A stretch of 64,000 nt of DNA from Caenorhabditis remanei (Eukaryota > Nematoda > Chromadorea > Rhabditida > Rhabditidae), in contig NC_071328.1 of assembly GCF_010183535.1 (NCBI RefSeq), positions 14,880,001-14,944,000 of the forward strand. Reading direction: 5' to 3'. Made by a program: the position numbers and the translations under genes. Positions 43,993 through 54,173 of the stretch are shown here, one piece after another. Under the pieces are notes generated by a model. It saw only the letters and a list, made by a program, of their open reading frames with translations. It did not search any database and was not told the DNA's origin. Position 1 is the stretch's first letter. Each line of letters begins with the position of its first letter.

Positions 43993-44055
43993 TTGACCCC
44001 AAGCGGGATCGAACCGTGGTACCCATTCTCATAGTGGTGCACCTTGACCAAGGCA
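43993..44055 (-). repeat. tRNA-like module (copy 6)
   Basis: Minus strand, B box changed to GGTTCGATCCCG preceded by GTACCAC; the A-box side is eroded (CTTGGTCAAGGTGCACC). Confidence 0.78.
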
Positions 44056-44360
44056 AAATTTTTGGTAAAGATATGGTTTTTGACATGTAAAATTAGGTTT
44101 TGAATAGTTTTTATCGTCAGAAATAGAATTTTCCAGATATTTTGATGTAAAGATCACATTTTCGCGTTAAAAATGATTAATTTAAGCAATTTCCAACTTT
44201 AAAGACACATATCTCAAAAGTGGGCGGAGCTATCAAAAAGTTGTCAATTACAAAAATGTAGCTCTGGTTTTGATCTACAAAAAAACTATAAATTTGAAAT
44301 GTTTAAAACAAAAATTTAAGTCGTGACGGGGCTCTACACTCTACACTGTCAAAAAATGGT

Positions 44361-44387
44361 ACACTGACCATTTTTGGTCAGTGTAGG
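44361..44387. repeat. Perfect small hairpin
   Basis: TACACTGACC and GGTCAGTGTA flank ATTTTT. The word GGTCAGTGTA recurs at 58739. It follows the donor of the acidic first exon within about 85 bases. Confidence 0.8.
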
Positions 44388-44470
44388 TATCGACCGATTT
44401 TGGATTAATTTGAAGTGAATAATGTAAGTGCGCTCTATTGCCCTCTCTGCAGCAGAGCGCGTTTACATAC

Positions 44471-44718
44471 GTGGTTGGCAACTCTCTAAACGCTGTCCTC
44501 GTCTCCATTCCATTACTCATCGCTCTTCCTCCACCAGTCCCTCGGCTGAAAAGTGTCATCGGACGAGGCGTCGTCGAATAACTTTCAGATCTTCGACTGG
44601 AATTGTTGTTCTCTATGAAATTCCATGTCGATGAACGGAATTCCGCGTCGTCGTCATCGTCATCAGAATCCGCGGTGAAGACGTCGTCGGTGAGACGACG
44701 ACGGTGTGGGGTGGTCAT
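44471..44718 (-). CDS. vab-10: vab-10 alternative first exon with acidic run
   Basis: 82 codons plus two bases from ATG, donor AC|GTATGT. The product starts MTTPHRRRLTDDVFTADSDD with six consecutive Asp, then SSTWNFIENNNSSRRSESYS. A TTTCTCACAG acceptor at 44752-44751 lies 32 nt upstream of the ATG, a good site for spliced-leader trans-splicing or a 5'UTR intron. Phase 2 matches the exon at 43077. It reads as a disordered N-terminus with charged patches. Confidence 0.82.
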
Positions 44719-44899
44719 GCCGAGTTAGTGGTTGTTGAGATGGTGTTAAACTGTGAGAAAAATTCGGATTTTGGATGTGTCAGAGAAATAGATAATTGAC
44801 GGAGTATTTTGAGATTTATTGAGGAAAAAAAAAATGAACAAATAAATTTTTTTTTGGAATTTTTTTTTTGAAAAAAATAAGATTTCAAAATGAAATTTC

Positions 44900-46380
44900 T
44901 CTGAGATTTATAGATTAAAAGTGCTGAAAATTGGCTGAAATACTAATTGAGACATGCTTAACCAGAATTTTTAAAAGTTAACAAATTTTGTCAGCAAGTT
45001 TATCGAAAATTGGCAGTCGAAAGTTACACTGACAAAAAGTTACAGTGACCAAATATTAATTTTCTCGAAATCTTGCTAATTGAAATTGCTGAAAATTGGC
45101 TGAAATACTAATTGAGACATGCTAAATAAGAATATGTTAAAATATTGGCCAAAAAATTTACGGAAATTTGAGATTTACTGAGGTAAAAATGTTGAATTTG
45201 AAAAATGTTGTAATTTTTTGAAAAAATTCAAAATGAAAATTCTCTGACATTTATAGGTTAAAAATGCTGAAAATTGGCTGGAATACCAAATAAAACATGC
45301 TGAATAAGAAAATATAAAAAATTACTCATTTATGGTACTGAGGCTCTATGATATCAGCACTAAATCCGATAAAATTTATAAATTTTGATGAAAATCCATT
45401 TTTTAGCCAAATTTCGAAAAATGTGAAAAATGTTGAAAACTGGCTGAAATACTGATCAAAAAACGTCTAATTAAAAATTATAGTTATATCCATAAGTTCG
45501 TAATTTGAATTTCGCGATACTGTACTTCTCACAAAAAAGTTAAAAAAAATGTTTTTTTGGAAAAATGCAAAATAAAATTTCTCTGATATTTATAGGTTGA
45601 ATGTGCTGAAAATTGGCTGGAATACCAAATAAAACATGCTAAATAAGAATATGTAAATAATTTTGAGAATTGAGTCGGTCGGGACTGAGATAAACAGCAA
45701 TGTGTACAAAAATACACTGACCAATTTAAAGCGATTTTTCATAAAAACTTTTTGATCAAAATTGGAGAAAATAGGCTGAAACACTAAGTACGACATGCTA
45801 AATAAGAATATTTCAAAATTTCTTCGACCAGCTAGTTCATCTTTTGAATATCAGAGAAATTGGGCTGTCAAAACTTACACTGACCAATTTATACTAAAAT
45901 TGAGTTTTCTCAAAAAATTAAAAGTCGAAATTGCTGAAAATTGGTGGGGATACTAATTAAGGCATGCTTAACCAGAATATTTAAAAATTTACAAGTTTTG
46001 TAAGCAAGTTTATCGAAAATTGGCAGTCAGAACTTGCACTGACAAAAGTTACACTGACAAAAAGTTACAGTGACCAAAAGTGATTTTTCTCAAAGTATTG
46101 CTTATTGAAATTGCTGAAAATTGACTGAAATACTAATTAAGACATGCTTAACAAGAATATAACAAAATTAATAAAAGTTTGTTGTCTAAGTTTTGAGATT
46201 TCGAGATTTTAGGGAGTAGTCTTACCAAAATTTAACAAATTATGACAAAAAGTGTCATTTTTCGAAAACTTATCGTCCAAAATTGCTGAAAATCGGCTGA
46301 AATACTAATTCAGACATGCTGATTAAGAATATATTGAAAAATTTACCTATTTTTGTTTCTAAGGCTTCGAGATATGTCAA
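44900..46380 (+). repeat. ~170-bp tandem array, nine diverged units
   Basis: The word TTGCTGAAAATTGGCTGAAA followed by TACTAATTGAGACATGCT and AA(A)TAAGAATAT recurs near 44922, 45085, 45265, 45433, 45606, 45770, 45935, 46110 and 46283. Some units include TTACACTGACAAAAAGTTAC. It begins about 150 bases upstream of the acidic first exon. Confidence 0.9.
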
Positions 46381-47880
46381 ATTATAGAAAATTGTTTTAA
46401 ACTTTCAAAATTCCGAAGAAGATAACAAGAAAAAACAATCAATTAAAGTATTTTTATTTTGAAAATTTTTCCACAGAATACGAGAAAAAGAGAAAAGGGG
46501 GACCACCTGGGTCCCCCCATTTCCTCCAAACTCTTTTTTTCCGTATGGGAGGTGTATTTCACTGAAAATGTCACTGACAATGACAATTTCAGTCGGAAAG
46601 GAGGAAAATAAATTATGACGGAAGAGCGGAGTGTCTTATTACTTTAATCCTATCAGTTGGAAACACAAAAATGTGATTTCCGACATGGAAAATTAGGTTT
46701 TGACGACAAAAAAAGTGTTTTTCCGGTTATTTTGATGTGAAAAATCACATTTTGACGTTAAAAATGACAAAAATTCAACTTTAAAACCGCATATCTCAAA
46801 AGTGGGCGGAGCTATCAAAAACCCGTCAACTACAAAAATGTAGCCCTAGTTTTGATCTATTAAAAAAATATAAAATATTTTATGGTTGAACAAAAATGAA
46901 GCCGTCATTAAGCTTCGAAAAAAAGAGTTGACTAAAATTCAAAATTTATCAGTTTTGGCTTAAAATAGGAAGTAAAAACCAGGGAAATCAAAACTTTCCT
47001 TTTTTGATTTTTAATAAAATTAGAACAATTTTCATTTTGAAAAACAGAGCTGGCGCAAAACAATTTCATATTTTTTTAATGTTAATTTTGATAAAAACTT
47101 TAAAAAAATATAATTTCAAAAATAATTGGTAAAAAAATTTCAATTTCTTCAAATTCAAAGGTTCATAACTTTTGTATTTTTTACCTGAAATTAACAAAGT
47201 TATATTTTTCTTGTAGATCAAAACCCAAGCTACATTCTTGTAATTGACGTCTTTCTTTTAGCTCCGCCCACTTTCGAGATATGTGCTTTTAAAGATGGCA
47301 GCAATGAAGAGTGGATGTGCGCGCTCTCCACCAAGTGTCATCTTCAAAGACGCATATCTCAAAAGTGGGAGGAGCTAAAAGAAAACTGTCAACTACAAAA
47401 ATGTAGCCCTGGTCTTGATCTACAAGAATAATATGACATTGGATTGTTTTAATAAAAATGGGAACATAATTATACTGAAAAGTGTTGCCAAAATCACGAA
47501 AAATACAAAAATTCCAGACATTTTTGTGTAAAAATGCAACAAAATAAATGATGGAGAAGGGGTGTGCCCTCTCTCCAATTCACATTTTTCCTCCAAAAAC
47601 GCTAAAAATGTGTACACAACCTGACTTTTTTTTAGAGGGGAGGGAGTGACGACACTACAGTCAGTTCTTATCAATTAATATATATGCACACACATGTATT
47701 GATGGGTATACAGCATTTATGTTTGTATGTATGTATGTATACAATGGCGGAGACTTAAATTGGTTTTTATAATATAAGCTTTTGGAGAAAAAAAAATTTC
47801 CAAAAATTTTTTTTCAAAATTTTTTTTTGTATGATTTTGAAGTACAGTACCTCAAAATTATAAATGAATGTTTTCAAAAA
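46380..47880. other. Spacer between two oppositely oriented arrays
   Basis: A GGGCGGAGC-family copy at about 46782-46865, hairpin 2 at 47211-47426, then AT-rich sequence and a GTATGTATGTATGTAT run near 47725. No gene supported. Confidence 0.6.
47211..47426. repeat. GGGCGGAGC-family hairpin 2
   Basis: Inverted pair CTTGTAGATCAAAACCCAAG ... CTGGTCTTGATCTACAAG with a ~40-bp spacer; arms more diverged than hairpin 1. Confidence 0.9.
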
Positions 47881-48600
47881 TGAGTATTTCAGTTAATTTT
47901 CAGCCAGTTGTCAGCCAATTTTCAGCACTTATTACCAATAAATTTAGGTAGAACATTGATTTTCAGATTTTCAACAAAATTTAGAAATTTTACCGATTTC
48001 AGTGCTGATATCATAGCGCCTTGGTACCCAAATTAGGAAATTTGTGAAATATTCTTATTTAGCATGTCCTAATTACTATTTTAGCCAACTTTCAGCAATT
48101 TCAATTAGCAAGATTTTGAGAAAATTAGTATGTATAAGCTTTTGGAGAAAACAATTTTTTTTTTGAAAAAATTTCAAACATTTTTTTTTTTGTAATTCAT
48201 AAGTACAGTACCTCAAAATTATAAATGAATATGCTTATTGAGCATGATTTAAGTAGTATTTCAGCCAATTTTCAGAATTTTTAACCTACAAATGTCAGAT
48301 GCGTTACATTTTGAAAAAAATTCCAATTTTTTTCATTTTCAAGTTTTTTTTCCTCAAAATCTCAAACTTCCGTAAATTTTCCGTATTTTTCAACCAATTT
48401 TCAACGATTTTCAGCAATTTCAACAGGCTAGATTTGGTGAAACATGGATTTTCAGCAATTGTTTTTTAATTCTACCAATATTAGTGCTGATATCTCAAAG
48501 TTTTAGTACGAAAACTAGGAAAATTCTTAGAAATTCTTATTCTCCATGCTTTATTTACTAGTTAGTACAATTTTCAGCAATTTAAACCAAGAAGTATCAG
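47880..48600 (-). repeat. ~165-bp array in reverse orientation, about five units
   Basis: Reverse complement of the 44.9-46.4-kb units: TTTCAGCCAATTTTCAG words near 47890, 48080, 48262, 48395 and 48575, each with AGCATG on one side. Followed by a ~34-base A run at 48620-48652. Confidence 0.85.
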
Positions 48601-48621
48601 AAAAATTTCATTTTGAAGACG

Positions 48622-48653
<32 letters not shown>

Positions 48654-49030
48654 CAAACTTTTTTTAAAACTATCGATTTTTAGAACTAACGTTAGTAAAT
48701 TTTTGCAATTTCAGAACCATTTTTTCCCGAAAATTCCAAATTTTCAATCTAAAACCTTTCAAATAACCGTCATAACTGTCCAAAAATAAAACGAAAAAGG
48801 GAAGTGAGTGACCAGTGGGCCGGTGGAGGACAGTGTGTGTGATCTACTGATTAACACTCGTTACTCTCTGTTTTAGTGTGTTGTGAGTAAATATTAACAA
48901 CTTTTAGGGAATGGGGACAAAACACGACACATTATGTGATAGAAGAGTACAGTAGAAAAGAACAAAGGAATCAATTATGCGAAGAAAATAGGAAAAATGA
49001 ATAACTTTTAGAGCCCAAATGTATTTTTTC

Positions 49031-49236
49031 TTGTAGATCAAAACCAGGGCTACATTTTTGTAGTTGACAGTTTTTCGGAAGCTCCGCCCACTTTTGATAT
49101 ACGCGCCTTTAAAGTTGGCAGCTATAGAGAGCGAGATCCCCACGTGCAATCTTTAAAGGCGCATATCTCAAAAGTGGGCGGAGCTATCAAAAAACCGTCA
49201 ACTACAAAAATGTAGCCCTGGTTTTGATCTACAAGA
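49031..49236. repeat. GGGCGGAGC-family hairpin 3
   Basis: CTTGTAGATCAAAACCAGGG and its inverse ending CCCTGGTTTTGATCTACAAG, ~40-bp spacer. Confidence 0.92.
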
Positions 49237-49575
49237 CAAAATAAATCAAAAACTAAAAAATAAAAAACTCAAAAAATTGGCCGCAAGCGGAATCGAACCC
49301 TGGTACCTACTCTTCTAGTGGTGCACCTTTACCAACAACTACTCGGCCAAACTTGGACTTTGCTAAAAATGTGGTTTCCAACACAAAAAAAATAGTTTTT
49401 AACGTCAAAAATGAAATTTTCCGGTAACTTTGAACTAACAATCACATTTTTGCGTTAAAAAATACTAATTTTGGCAATTTTCAACTTTAAAGGCGCATAT
49501 ATCAAAAGTGGGCGGAGCTATCGAAAAGTTGTCAACTACAAAAATGTAGCGCTGGTTTTGATCTACAAGAAAACA
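49150..49575 (+). repeat. Composite unit: direct GGGCGGAGC copies flanking a tRNA-like module
   Basis: A copy at about 49152-49236 and a direct copy at about 49487-49570 enclose the antisense tRNA-like module and the GGAAATTTTCCGG-type spacer. This is the clearest full-length composite, about 425 bp. Confidence 0.8.
49277..49351 (-). repeat. tRNA-like module (copy 7)
   Basis: Minus strand TTTGGCCGAGTAGTTGTTGG start; B box GGTTCGATTCCG. About 75 nt. Confidence 0.85.
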
Positions 49576-50374
49576 TCAAATTCAAGTAAGGAGAACTATT
49601 CAAAAGTAAAAAAATTGTTTCCCGATTTTAAGTTATAACTTGGCTGAAAGGCCGCTTGGCTATTGAAAAATTGTTAGAAAAAAAACTATTGGATTCACAA
49701 CAAAAAAAACGTCAGAAATTGTAAGTTAAGCTGTTTTGATGCAACCGCGCTCCACCGAACCTACGAAAAATTGGAATAGTTGATGGTGGAGCGCGTTTTC
49801 AAAAGTTTTTTCAGCTTCCAGAATTTTGAAGTTTTTGCTAAAAATGTGGTTTTTTCACATAGAAAATTAAGTTTTGAGTAGTTTTTTAACGTCAGAAATT
49901 GAATTTTCCTGTTATTTTGATGTAAAAATCTCATTTTTGACGTAAAAATGACTAATTTAGACAGTTTGATCTACAATAAAAATAAAAAAACTGAAAAATG
50001 CTTAAAATGACATCATCATGATCATCACTTCTCACCACCAAATCCCACCGAGAGCAACCAAAAAAAAAACGCCAAAAAACTGGTTAACAAGATATATACG
50101 ACATACACAAGAGATAACTCAACATGTCTCGTTTTCTCTGCGTCTCTCCTCCTCACACACTATTTCTCGATATTTGCTCTGATCGGCGGACCCCGGGGGG
50201 ATCCCCATTCAAAGGGGGGTTGCACAGTATGTAGTTGTAGTAGCAGAGGAATGATAAAAGAGAGATTTTATGGCAATATAGAGACAGAAAGAGAAATAGA
50301 GAAAGAGAGATTTCGGTCAGTTTTTGAGCAATTTTTTTTTTGAAAAAAAAACCATATTTTTTACCTTCCTGATT

Positions 50375-50970
50375 AAGCCTAAGCCTAAGGAAGCCACGCC
50401 CCCCAGAAACGCGCCAAACGGCGCCCCAGATCATTTTTTTGAAAACTTTGGGTTAAGCCTGAGCCTAAACCACACCCTTGACCGAATTTTTCCAAATTTT
50501 CAACATTTTTTACCCGACTGCTTAAGCCTAAGCCTCAGTAGGACTGTACGCCTGAGCCTAAGGAAGCCACGCCCCCAAAACGCGTCAAATGACGCCCCAG
50601 ACTCCGAGTTGACCCTAAGCCTAAATCACGTCCACAAACTGAGCCCAACCATTTTTTTGACCTCTTAACACGATTTTTCAAAAAAATTTTAATTTTAAAA
50701 ATTTAATTTTTTTTTGAAAAAAATCCATATTTTACTTTAAGCCTAAGCTTAACCCTCATCCGTTAAGCCTAAGCCTAAGGAGGCCACGCCCCGAAAAACG
50801 CGCCGAACGACGCCCCTGACTCCATTATTTGAATATTTCAGGTGCCTTCGGGTTAAGCCTAAGCCACGCCCCCAAAGTCCCTCAAATATTTTTTGTCCCA
50901 ATTTTCACAAATCTTGTTAAGCCTAAGCCTAAGTTCTCACTTAAGCCTAAGCCTAAACAAGCCACGCCCC
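50375..50970 (+). repeat. Interstitial telomere-like tracts (GCCTAA)
   Basis: About ten short tracts of (GCCTAA)2-3 or close variants (TTAAGCCTAAGCCTAAGG) at roughly 50377, 50452, 50522, 50549, 50612, 50736, 50765, 50850, 50917 and 50941. Each is usually followed by AAGCCACGCCCC and ACGCGCCAAACG. GCCTAA is the complement of the nematode telomere unit TTAGGC. The repeating unit is the telomere-like tract plus an ~80-130-bp spacer. Confidence 0.88.
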
Positions 50971-50999
50971 CTTCATTTCAAAAACGCGCCCAACGTCAC

Positions 51000-51134
51000 G
51001 CCAGCGTACCTAAGACCTCCGAGACGTCCGCTTGCTCCTGAGCACTTTGCGTTTTTCGAATCATCGTCACGACTGCTCCGTTTCCAGATGGAGCACGCTT
51101 CTTGCTTTGCCAGGTTTCGAGTTGTTCACGTTTT
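51000..51134 (-). CDS. vab-10: vab-10 N-terminal exon (KREQLETWQSKK...)
   Basis: The exon follows AATTCCAG and enters in phase 2. The product reads KREQLETWQSKKRAPSGNGA then VVTMIRKTQSAQEQADVSEV. Two donors are possible: GTACGC after 51010, leaving phase 1, and GTGACG after 51000, leaving phase 2. Only the second is compatible with the exon at 43077, so I used it, though the first is the better-looking site. No known domain. Confidence 0.65.
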
Positions 51135-51194
51135 CTGGAATTTTTGGAGGTACAGTACCCCCATTGTGTCGATTTACGAAGCATAAAAACTCAC

Positions 51195-51269
51195 GTTGTC
51201 TCCTCGAAATCGTAGAGAAGCGTCTCCGATTGATACCGGTATTCGACTCGTCGCTCTGAGGCGTTTACT
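51195..51269 (-). CDS. vab-10: vab-10 N-terminal exon (VNASERRVEYRYQSET...)
   Basis: 75 nt, phase 2 in and out, acceptor TTTTCAG, donor AC|GTGAGT. It encodes KVNASERRVEYRYQSETLLY then DFEETT across the junctions. A symmetric cassette: skipping it would not shift the frame. Confidence 0.75.
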
Positions 51270-51284
51270 CTGAAAATAAGGGAA

Positions 51285-51385
51285 TACAGTAATCCCCGTA
51301 AATCTACACACCACCGTAAATTTACACACCACCGTAATTCACGCCCAGTAAATCCACACCACCGTAAATCTACACCAGACTCACT
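51285..51385 (-). repeat. Short CCGTAAATCTACACCA array
   Basis: Four or five units of CCGTAAAT(C/T)TACACACCA in the intron between two N-terminal exons; same word family as the arrays at 29 and 39 kb. Confidence 0.75.
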
Positions 51386-51510
51386 TATACTGATATGTAA
51401 CCTTGCCTGGCGGTTGACTTCGGCTCGCCGCCATCGTTTGTCCCGATTTCGAGTCACGGACCACACTTTTGCCAGAAATGTCTTGTAGTTGACGGGTTAG
51501 AGAACCGGTG
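51385..51510 (-). CDS. vab-10: vab-10 N-terminal exon (VTGSLTRQLQDISGK...)
   Basis: 126 nt, phase 2 in and out, acceptor TTTTTCAG, donor AA|GTGAGT. The product is VTGSLTRQLQDISGKSVVRD then SKSGQTMAASRSQPPGKVTY. Symmetric cassette; Ser/Arg-rich and probably disordered. Confidence 0.75.
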
Positions 51511-51624
51511 CTGAAAAAAAAAATTTTATGGGAAAAAAAATGGAAAAAAAAATTGCAAAATTTTTTTTTTCAAAAATTTTGTCAACTTCCAGAAAACGAG
51601 ATATCTTAAAATTTATACCAACCG

Positions 51625-51817
51625 ATAGATCAAAACTAGGACTACATTTTTGTAGTTGACGGTTTTCAGATAGCTCCGCCCACTTTTGAGATAAACGTCT
51701 TGAAATATAGGAAGCTGACTACTTCGGCTGCTATCTTTAAAGGCGCATATCTCAAAAGTGGGCGGAGCTATCAAAAAGTTGCCAACTACAAAAATGTAGT
51801 CCTATTTTTGATCTACA
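51625..51817. repeat. GGGCGGAGC-family hairpin 4
   Basis: GATAGATCAAAACTAGGACT ... CCTATTTTTGATCTACAATA inverted pair with ~35-bp spacer, in the vab-10 intron between 51510 and 52043. Confidence 0.9.
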
Positions 51818-52042
51818 ATAATATATAAAAATTGTAACAAAATTTATATTTAAAATTGTATAAAGAGCTCCCAAAAATTGTCATTTTTCAAAAATTTCGA
51901 AAAATTTTAAAAATTCATTTTATCATAATTTTGCTCAATTTTTATCAATTTCCAAGTTTTTTACACCAAAATAACTTTGAAAACTTTATCTTTTACATTA
52001 CATGCCTATTTCCAAAAAAAAATTTCTAAAATTCCAACTCAC

Positions 52043-52327
52043 ACGACATGACTCGTCTCGACTCTCGACGGTGGTCGTCTCGCCGGTACCCTCACTATCG
52101 GTACCGTATCCGTCGCTCGAATCATATGATTTTTGACACGTGGGAGCGTCAACGACACGCCAGCCGTCGAATTTGAAGCCTTCATTTGTCCAGCAGCAGC
52201 GCCCTCGGATCGTACCGACACCCGTACAGTACTATCGCGTCGACGTCCTGCTAAGACGGCTTCCGGATCCTGGGATACACTTCGAGATGGTACGTACACT
52301 TCGTGTGTTTCATATTCGTCGAGCAGT
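52043..52327 (-). CDS. vab-10: vab-10 N-terminal exon (LLDEYETHEVYVPSR...)
   Basis: 285 nt, phase 2 in and out, acceptor TTATTTCCAG, donor GT|GTGAGT. The product is LLDEYETHEVYVPSRSVSQD, then AGRRRDSTVRVSVRSEG and PTVPIVRV-like Val/Arg-rich sequence ending PSRVETSHV. Basic, Ser-rich, no recognised domain. It joins the MGAKCC exon in frame. Confidence 0.78.
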
Positions 52328-52405
52328 CTGGAAATAATTAAATTTTGATAGACGAAAAAAAAAATTATAGAAAAAATTTTCCAATTTTTTTGTTTCCTAC
52401 CGTAC

Positions 52406-52452
52406 CTCTTTCGGACCTTGCAGCTCGATGGCGCACAACACTTGGCGCCCAT
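52406..52452 (-). CDS. vab-10: vab-10 alternative first exon encoding MGAKCC (possible acylated N-terminus)
   Basis: 47 nt from ATG to an AG|GTACGG donor in phase 2, encoding MGAKCCAPSSCKVRK. Gly2 followed by Cys5, Cys6 and a basic cluster is the usual look of an N-myristoylated and palmitoylated membrane anchor. It fuses in frame to the exon at 52327. The ATG lies 274 bases from the 5' end of a tRNA gene, so the promoter must be compact or overlap that gene. The exon is short but its donor, phase and N-terminal motif all agree. Confidence 0.72.
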
Positions 52453-52725
52453 AATTGGATTCGTTTAAAAGCTAATTAATCGAGTAATTAGACATGGTAG
52501 ATAAATCCTCGAGAGGATTTTTGATATCAATTTTTTCGCTTCGATTCCCCCGTGGACTAGAGGGGCGGGGGAGGCGTCTAGAAGGCAAGTTTAGAGTACT
52601 TGAAGATAAAAGAGAAGTACAAACATACACGGAGAGAGTAAAGACACAAAAAAAAAGCGGCGCATCCCTCATAGGAGATCACTATTTGCTCTTATCACTC
52701 GAATAAAACAATGCAAAAGAGAATT

Positions 52726-52807
52726 CGCAGTCAGCAGGATTCGAACCTACGCGGGCAGAGCCCAATTGATTTCGAGTCAATCTCCTTAACCACTCGGACA
52801 TGACTGC
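52726..52807 (-). tRNA. tRNA-Ser (anticodon CGA)
   Basis: 82 nt. The acceptor GCAGTCA pairs fully with TGACTGC, and the discriminator is G. The D-arm contains the A box TGTCCGAGTGGTTAAGG, the anticodon stem ATTGA/TCAAT holds loop CTCGAAA (anticodon CGA, codon UCG), a long variable arm follows (class II tRNA), and the B box is GGTTCGAATCC. A TTTT terminator lies about 7 nt downstream. It is in the same orientation as vab-10, between two alternative first exons. Unlike the many tRNA-like repeats nearby, every stem is intact, so it should be functional. Confidence 0.97.
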
Positions 52808-52809
52808 AC

Positions 52810-53270
52810 ACCGAGAAGACGCGGCCGGAGGGTGTATAAGAATGGGGTAGGCGGCGAGAGGGGGAGAGTGGGGAGCGGTGGAGAAGAAGAGGAGTTGAGA
52901 GTAGGAGAAGAGACTGAATTTCAGAATTTCAGATTTCAGAAGAAAATAGGAGATTCTAGAAGATTCTAGGTTGAATTCAATAGAAAAATAGAGAAAATTT
53001 ATCCCTGAAACCCCTAAAACTTGGGAAATCCCATTTATTTTCTGTTTAAAGGTTCAAAAAGTCAGGGTTTTGTGTGAAAAACATATTAAAAATGAATAAA
53101 TCTTCTGGAAATCATAAAAACTTTGAAATTATTAAAGTTTTGGAAGTTTCACTCCCTGAAACCTTGAAAAAATTTTCCACATTTTTCACTCAAAATTTTT
53201 TTCTCAACTTTCATACTCCGGCACACTCTCACGGCTTACGTCTTTGTTTCAACATTTTGAATTTATATTT
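52810..53270. other. GA-rich then AT-rich stretch upstream of tRNA-Ser
   Basis: 52830-52920 is strongly purine-rich (GGAGAAGAAGAGGAGTTGAG). The rest shows no gene or known repeat. Confidence 0.4.
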
Positions 53271-53274
53271 TTCC

Positions 53275-53578
53275 TGTAGATCAAAACCAGGACTATATTT
53301 TTCCAATTGACTGTTTTTTGTTAGCTCCGCCCACTTTTGAGATATGCCCCTTTAAAGTTGGAAATTAGAAAAACTGCCAAAATTAGTCATTTTTACTTTA
53401 AAAAATGTGATTTTTACATCAAAATAACCGGAAAATTCAATTTCTGACGTTTAAAACTACTTAAAATTCAATTTTCCATGTAGGAAACCACATTTTTAGC
53501 AAAAACCATGTTTGGCCGAGTGGTCAAGGTGGACAACCATGAGAATGGGTACCAGGGTTCGATCCCGCTTGGGGTCAA
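53275..53578. repeat. GGGCGGAGC-family copy plus spacer and tRNA-like module
   Basis: A minus copy at 53275-53360 and the GGAAAATTCAATTTCTGACG spacer lead to the tRNA-like module at 53511-53578. With hairpin 5 just downstream this makes a complete composite element. Confidence 0.82.
53511..53578 (+). repeat. tRNA-like module (copy 8, best preserved)
   Basis: TTTGGCCGAGTGGTCAAGGT matches the class II tRNA A box exactly. GGTACCAGGGTTCGATCCCG contains a perfect B box. 68 nt; acceptor ends do not pair. Confidence 0.9.
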
Positions 53579-53621
53579 TTTTTTGAATTTTTCATTTTTT
53601 CTGTTTTTAGTTTATTTAATA

Positions 53622-53808
53622 TTGTAGATCAAATCCAGTGCTACATTTTTGCCGTTAACAGTTTTTCTCTAGCTCCGCCCACTTTTGAGATATGCACCTT
53701 TAAAGGAAGATACCTCAGAACGCGTCTTTAAAGGTGCATATCTCAAAAGTGGGCGGAGCTAGAGAAAAACTGTTAACAGCAAAAATGGAGCCCTGGTTTT
53801 GATCTACC
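53622..53808. repeat. GGGCGGAGC-family hairpin 5
   Basis: TTGTAGATCAAATCCAGTGC ... CCTGGTTTTGATCTACCTA, arms with AGTTTTTCTCTAGCTCCGCC, spacer about 28 bp. Confidence 0.92.
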
Positions 53809-54024
53809 TAACACCTATACTTTAAAATATGTTTAAAGCAAAAACGTAAGCCGTGACGGGGCGTCAAAACAAAAAAACCAGGAATTTGCATTAAAATGTC
53901 GAAAAAAAGGAATCTATTATGATGATGAAATCCGACTCCATCGGTTTGCTTAGTTAAACCCGAATGTCTCTCTATCTTCTTTTTCCTTCACGAACTTTAC
54001 AAAAAATTAGGGGTCCTCTCACTC

Positions 54025-54050
54025 TCTCTCTTTCTCTGCGTCTCTTCAGA
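54025..54050 (+). promoter_or_regulatory. CTCTGCGTCTCT motif downstream of 5' exon
   Basis: TTTCTCTGCGTCTCTTCAG in a CT-rich run, 125-150 bases from the exon at 54174-54292. The same word is found at about 15914, 16054, 29045, 33451, 33490, 38690, 50135 and 58880. It is known to be frequent in Caenorhabditis promoters; a function here is inference. Confidence 0.4.
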
Positions 54051-54173
54051 AATCTCTCTCTCTCTCTGTCTCCCCAGAAGATAACTTTCATCGGACATTC
54101 ATTTTAACAACCTTTTCATTTATTTTATGATCTACGTTAAGATTTCACGCCCAAGATTACGATAAAATCTCAC

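Larger units (their letters stand above)
43186..44340. mobile_element. Composite block between GACCCCGTCACGA ends
   Basis: It starts TTTGAGACCCCGTCACGATA and ends TCGTGACGGGGCTCTA, in inverse orientation. Inside are four GGGCGGAGC-family copies (minus near 43260 and 43615; plus near 43875 and 44205) and two tRNA-like modules. The same CGTGACGGG(G)CTC word borders other copies (53855, 56592, 63240, 63538). Confidence 0.55.
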
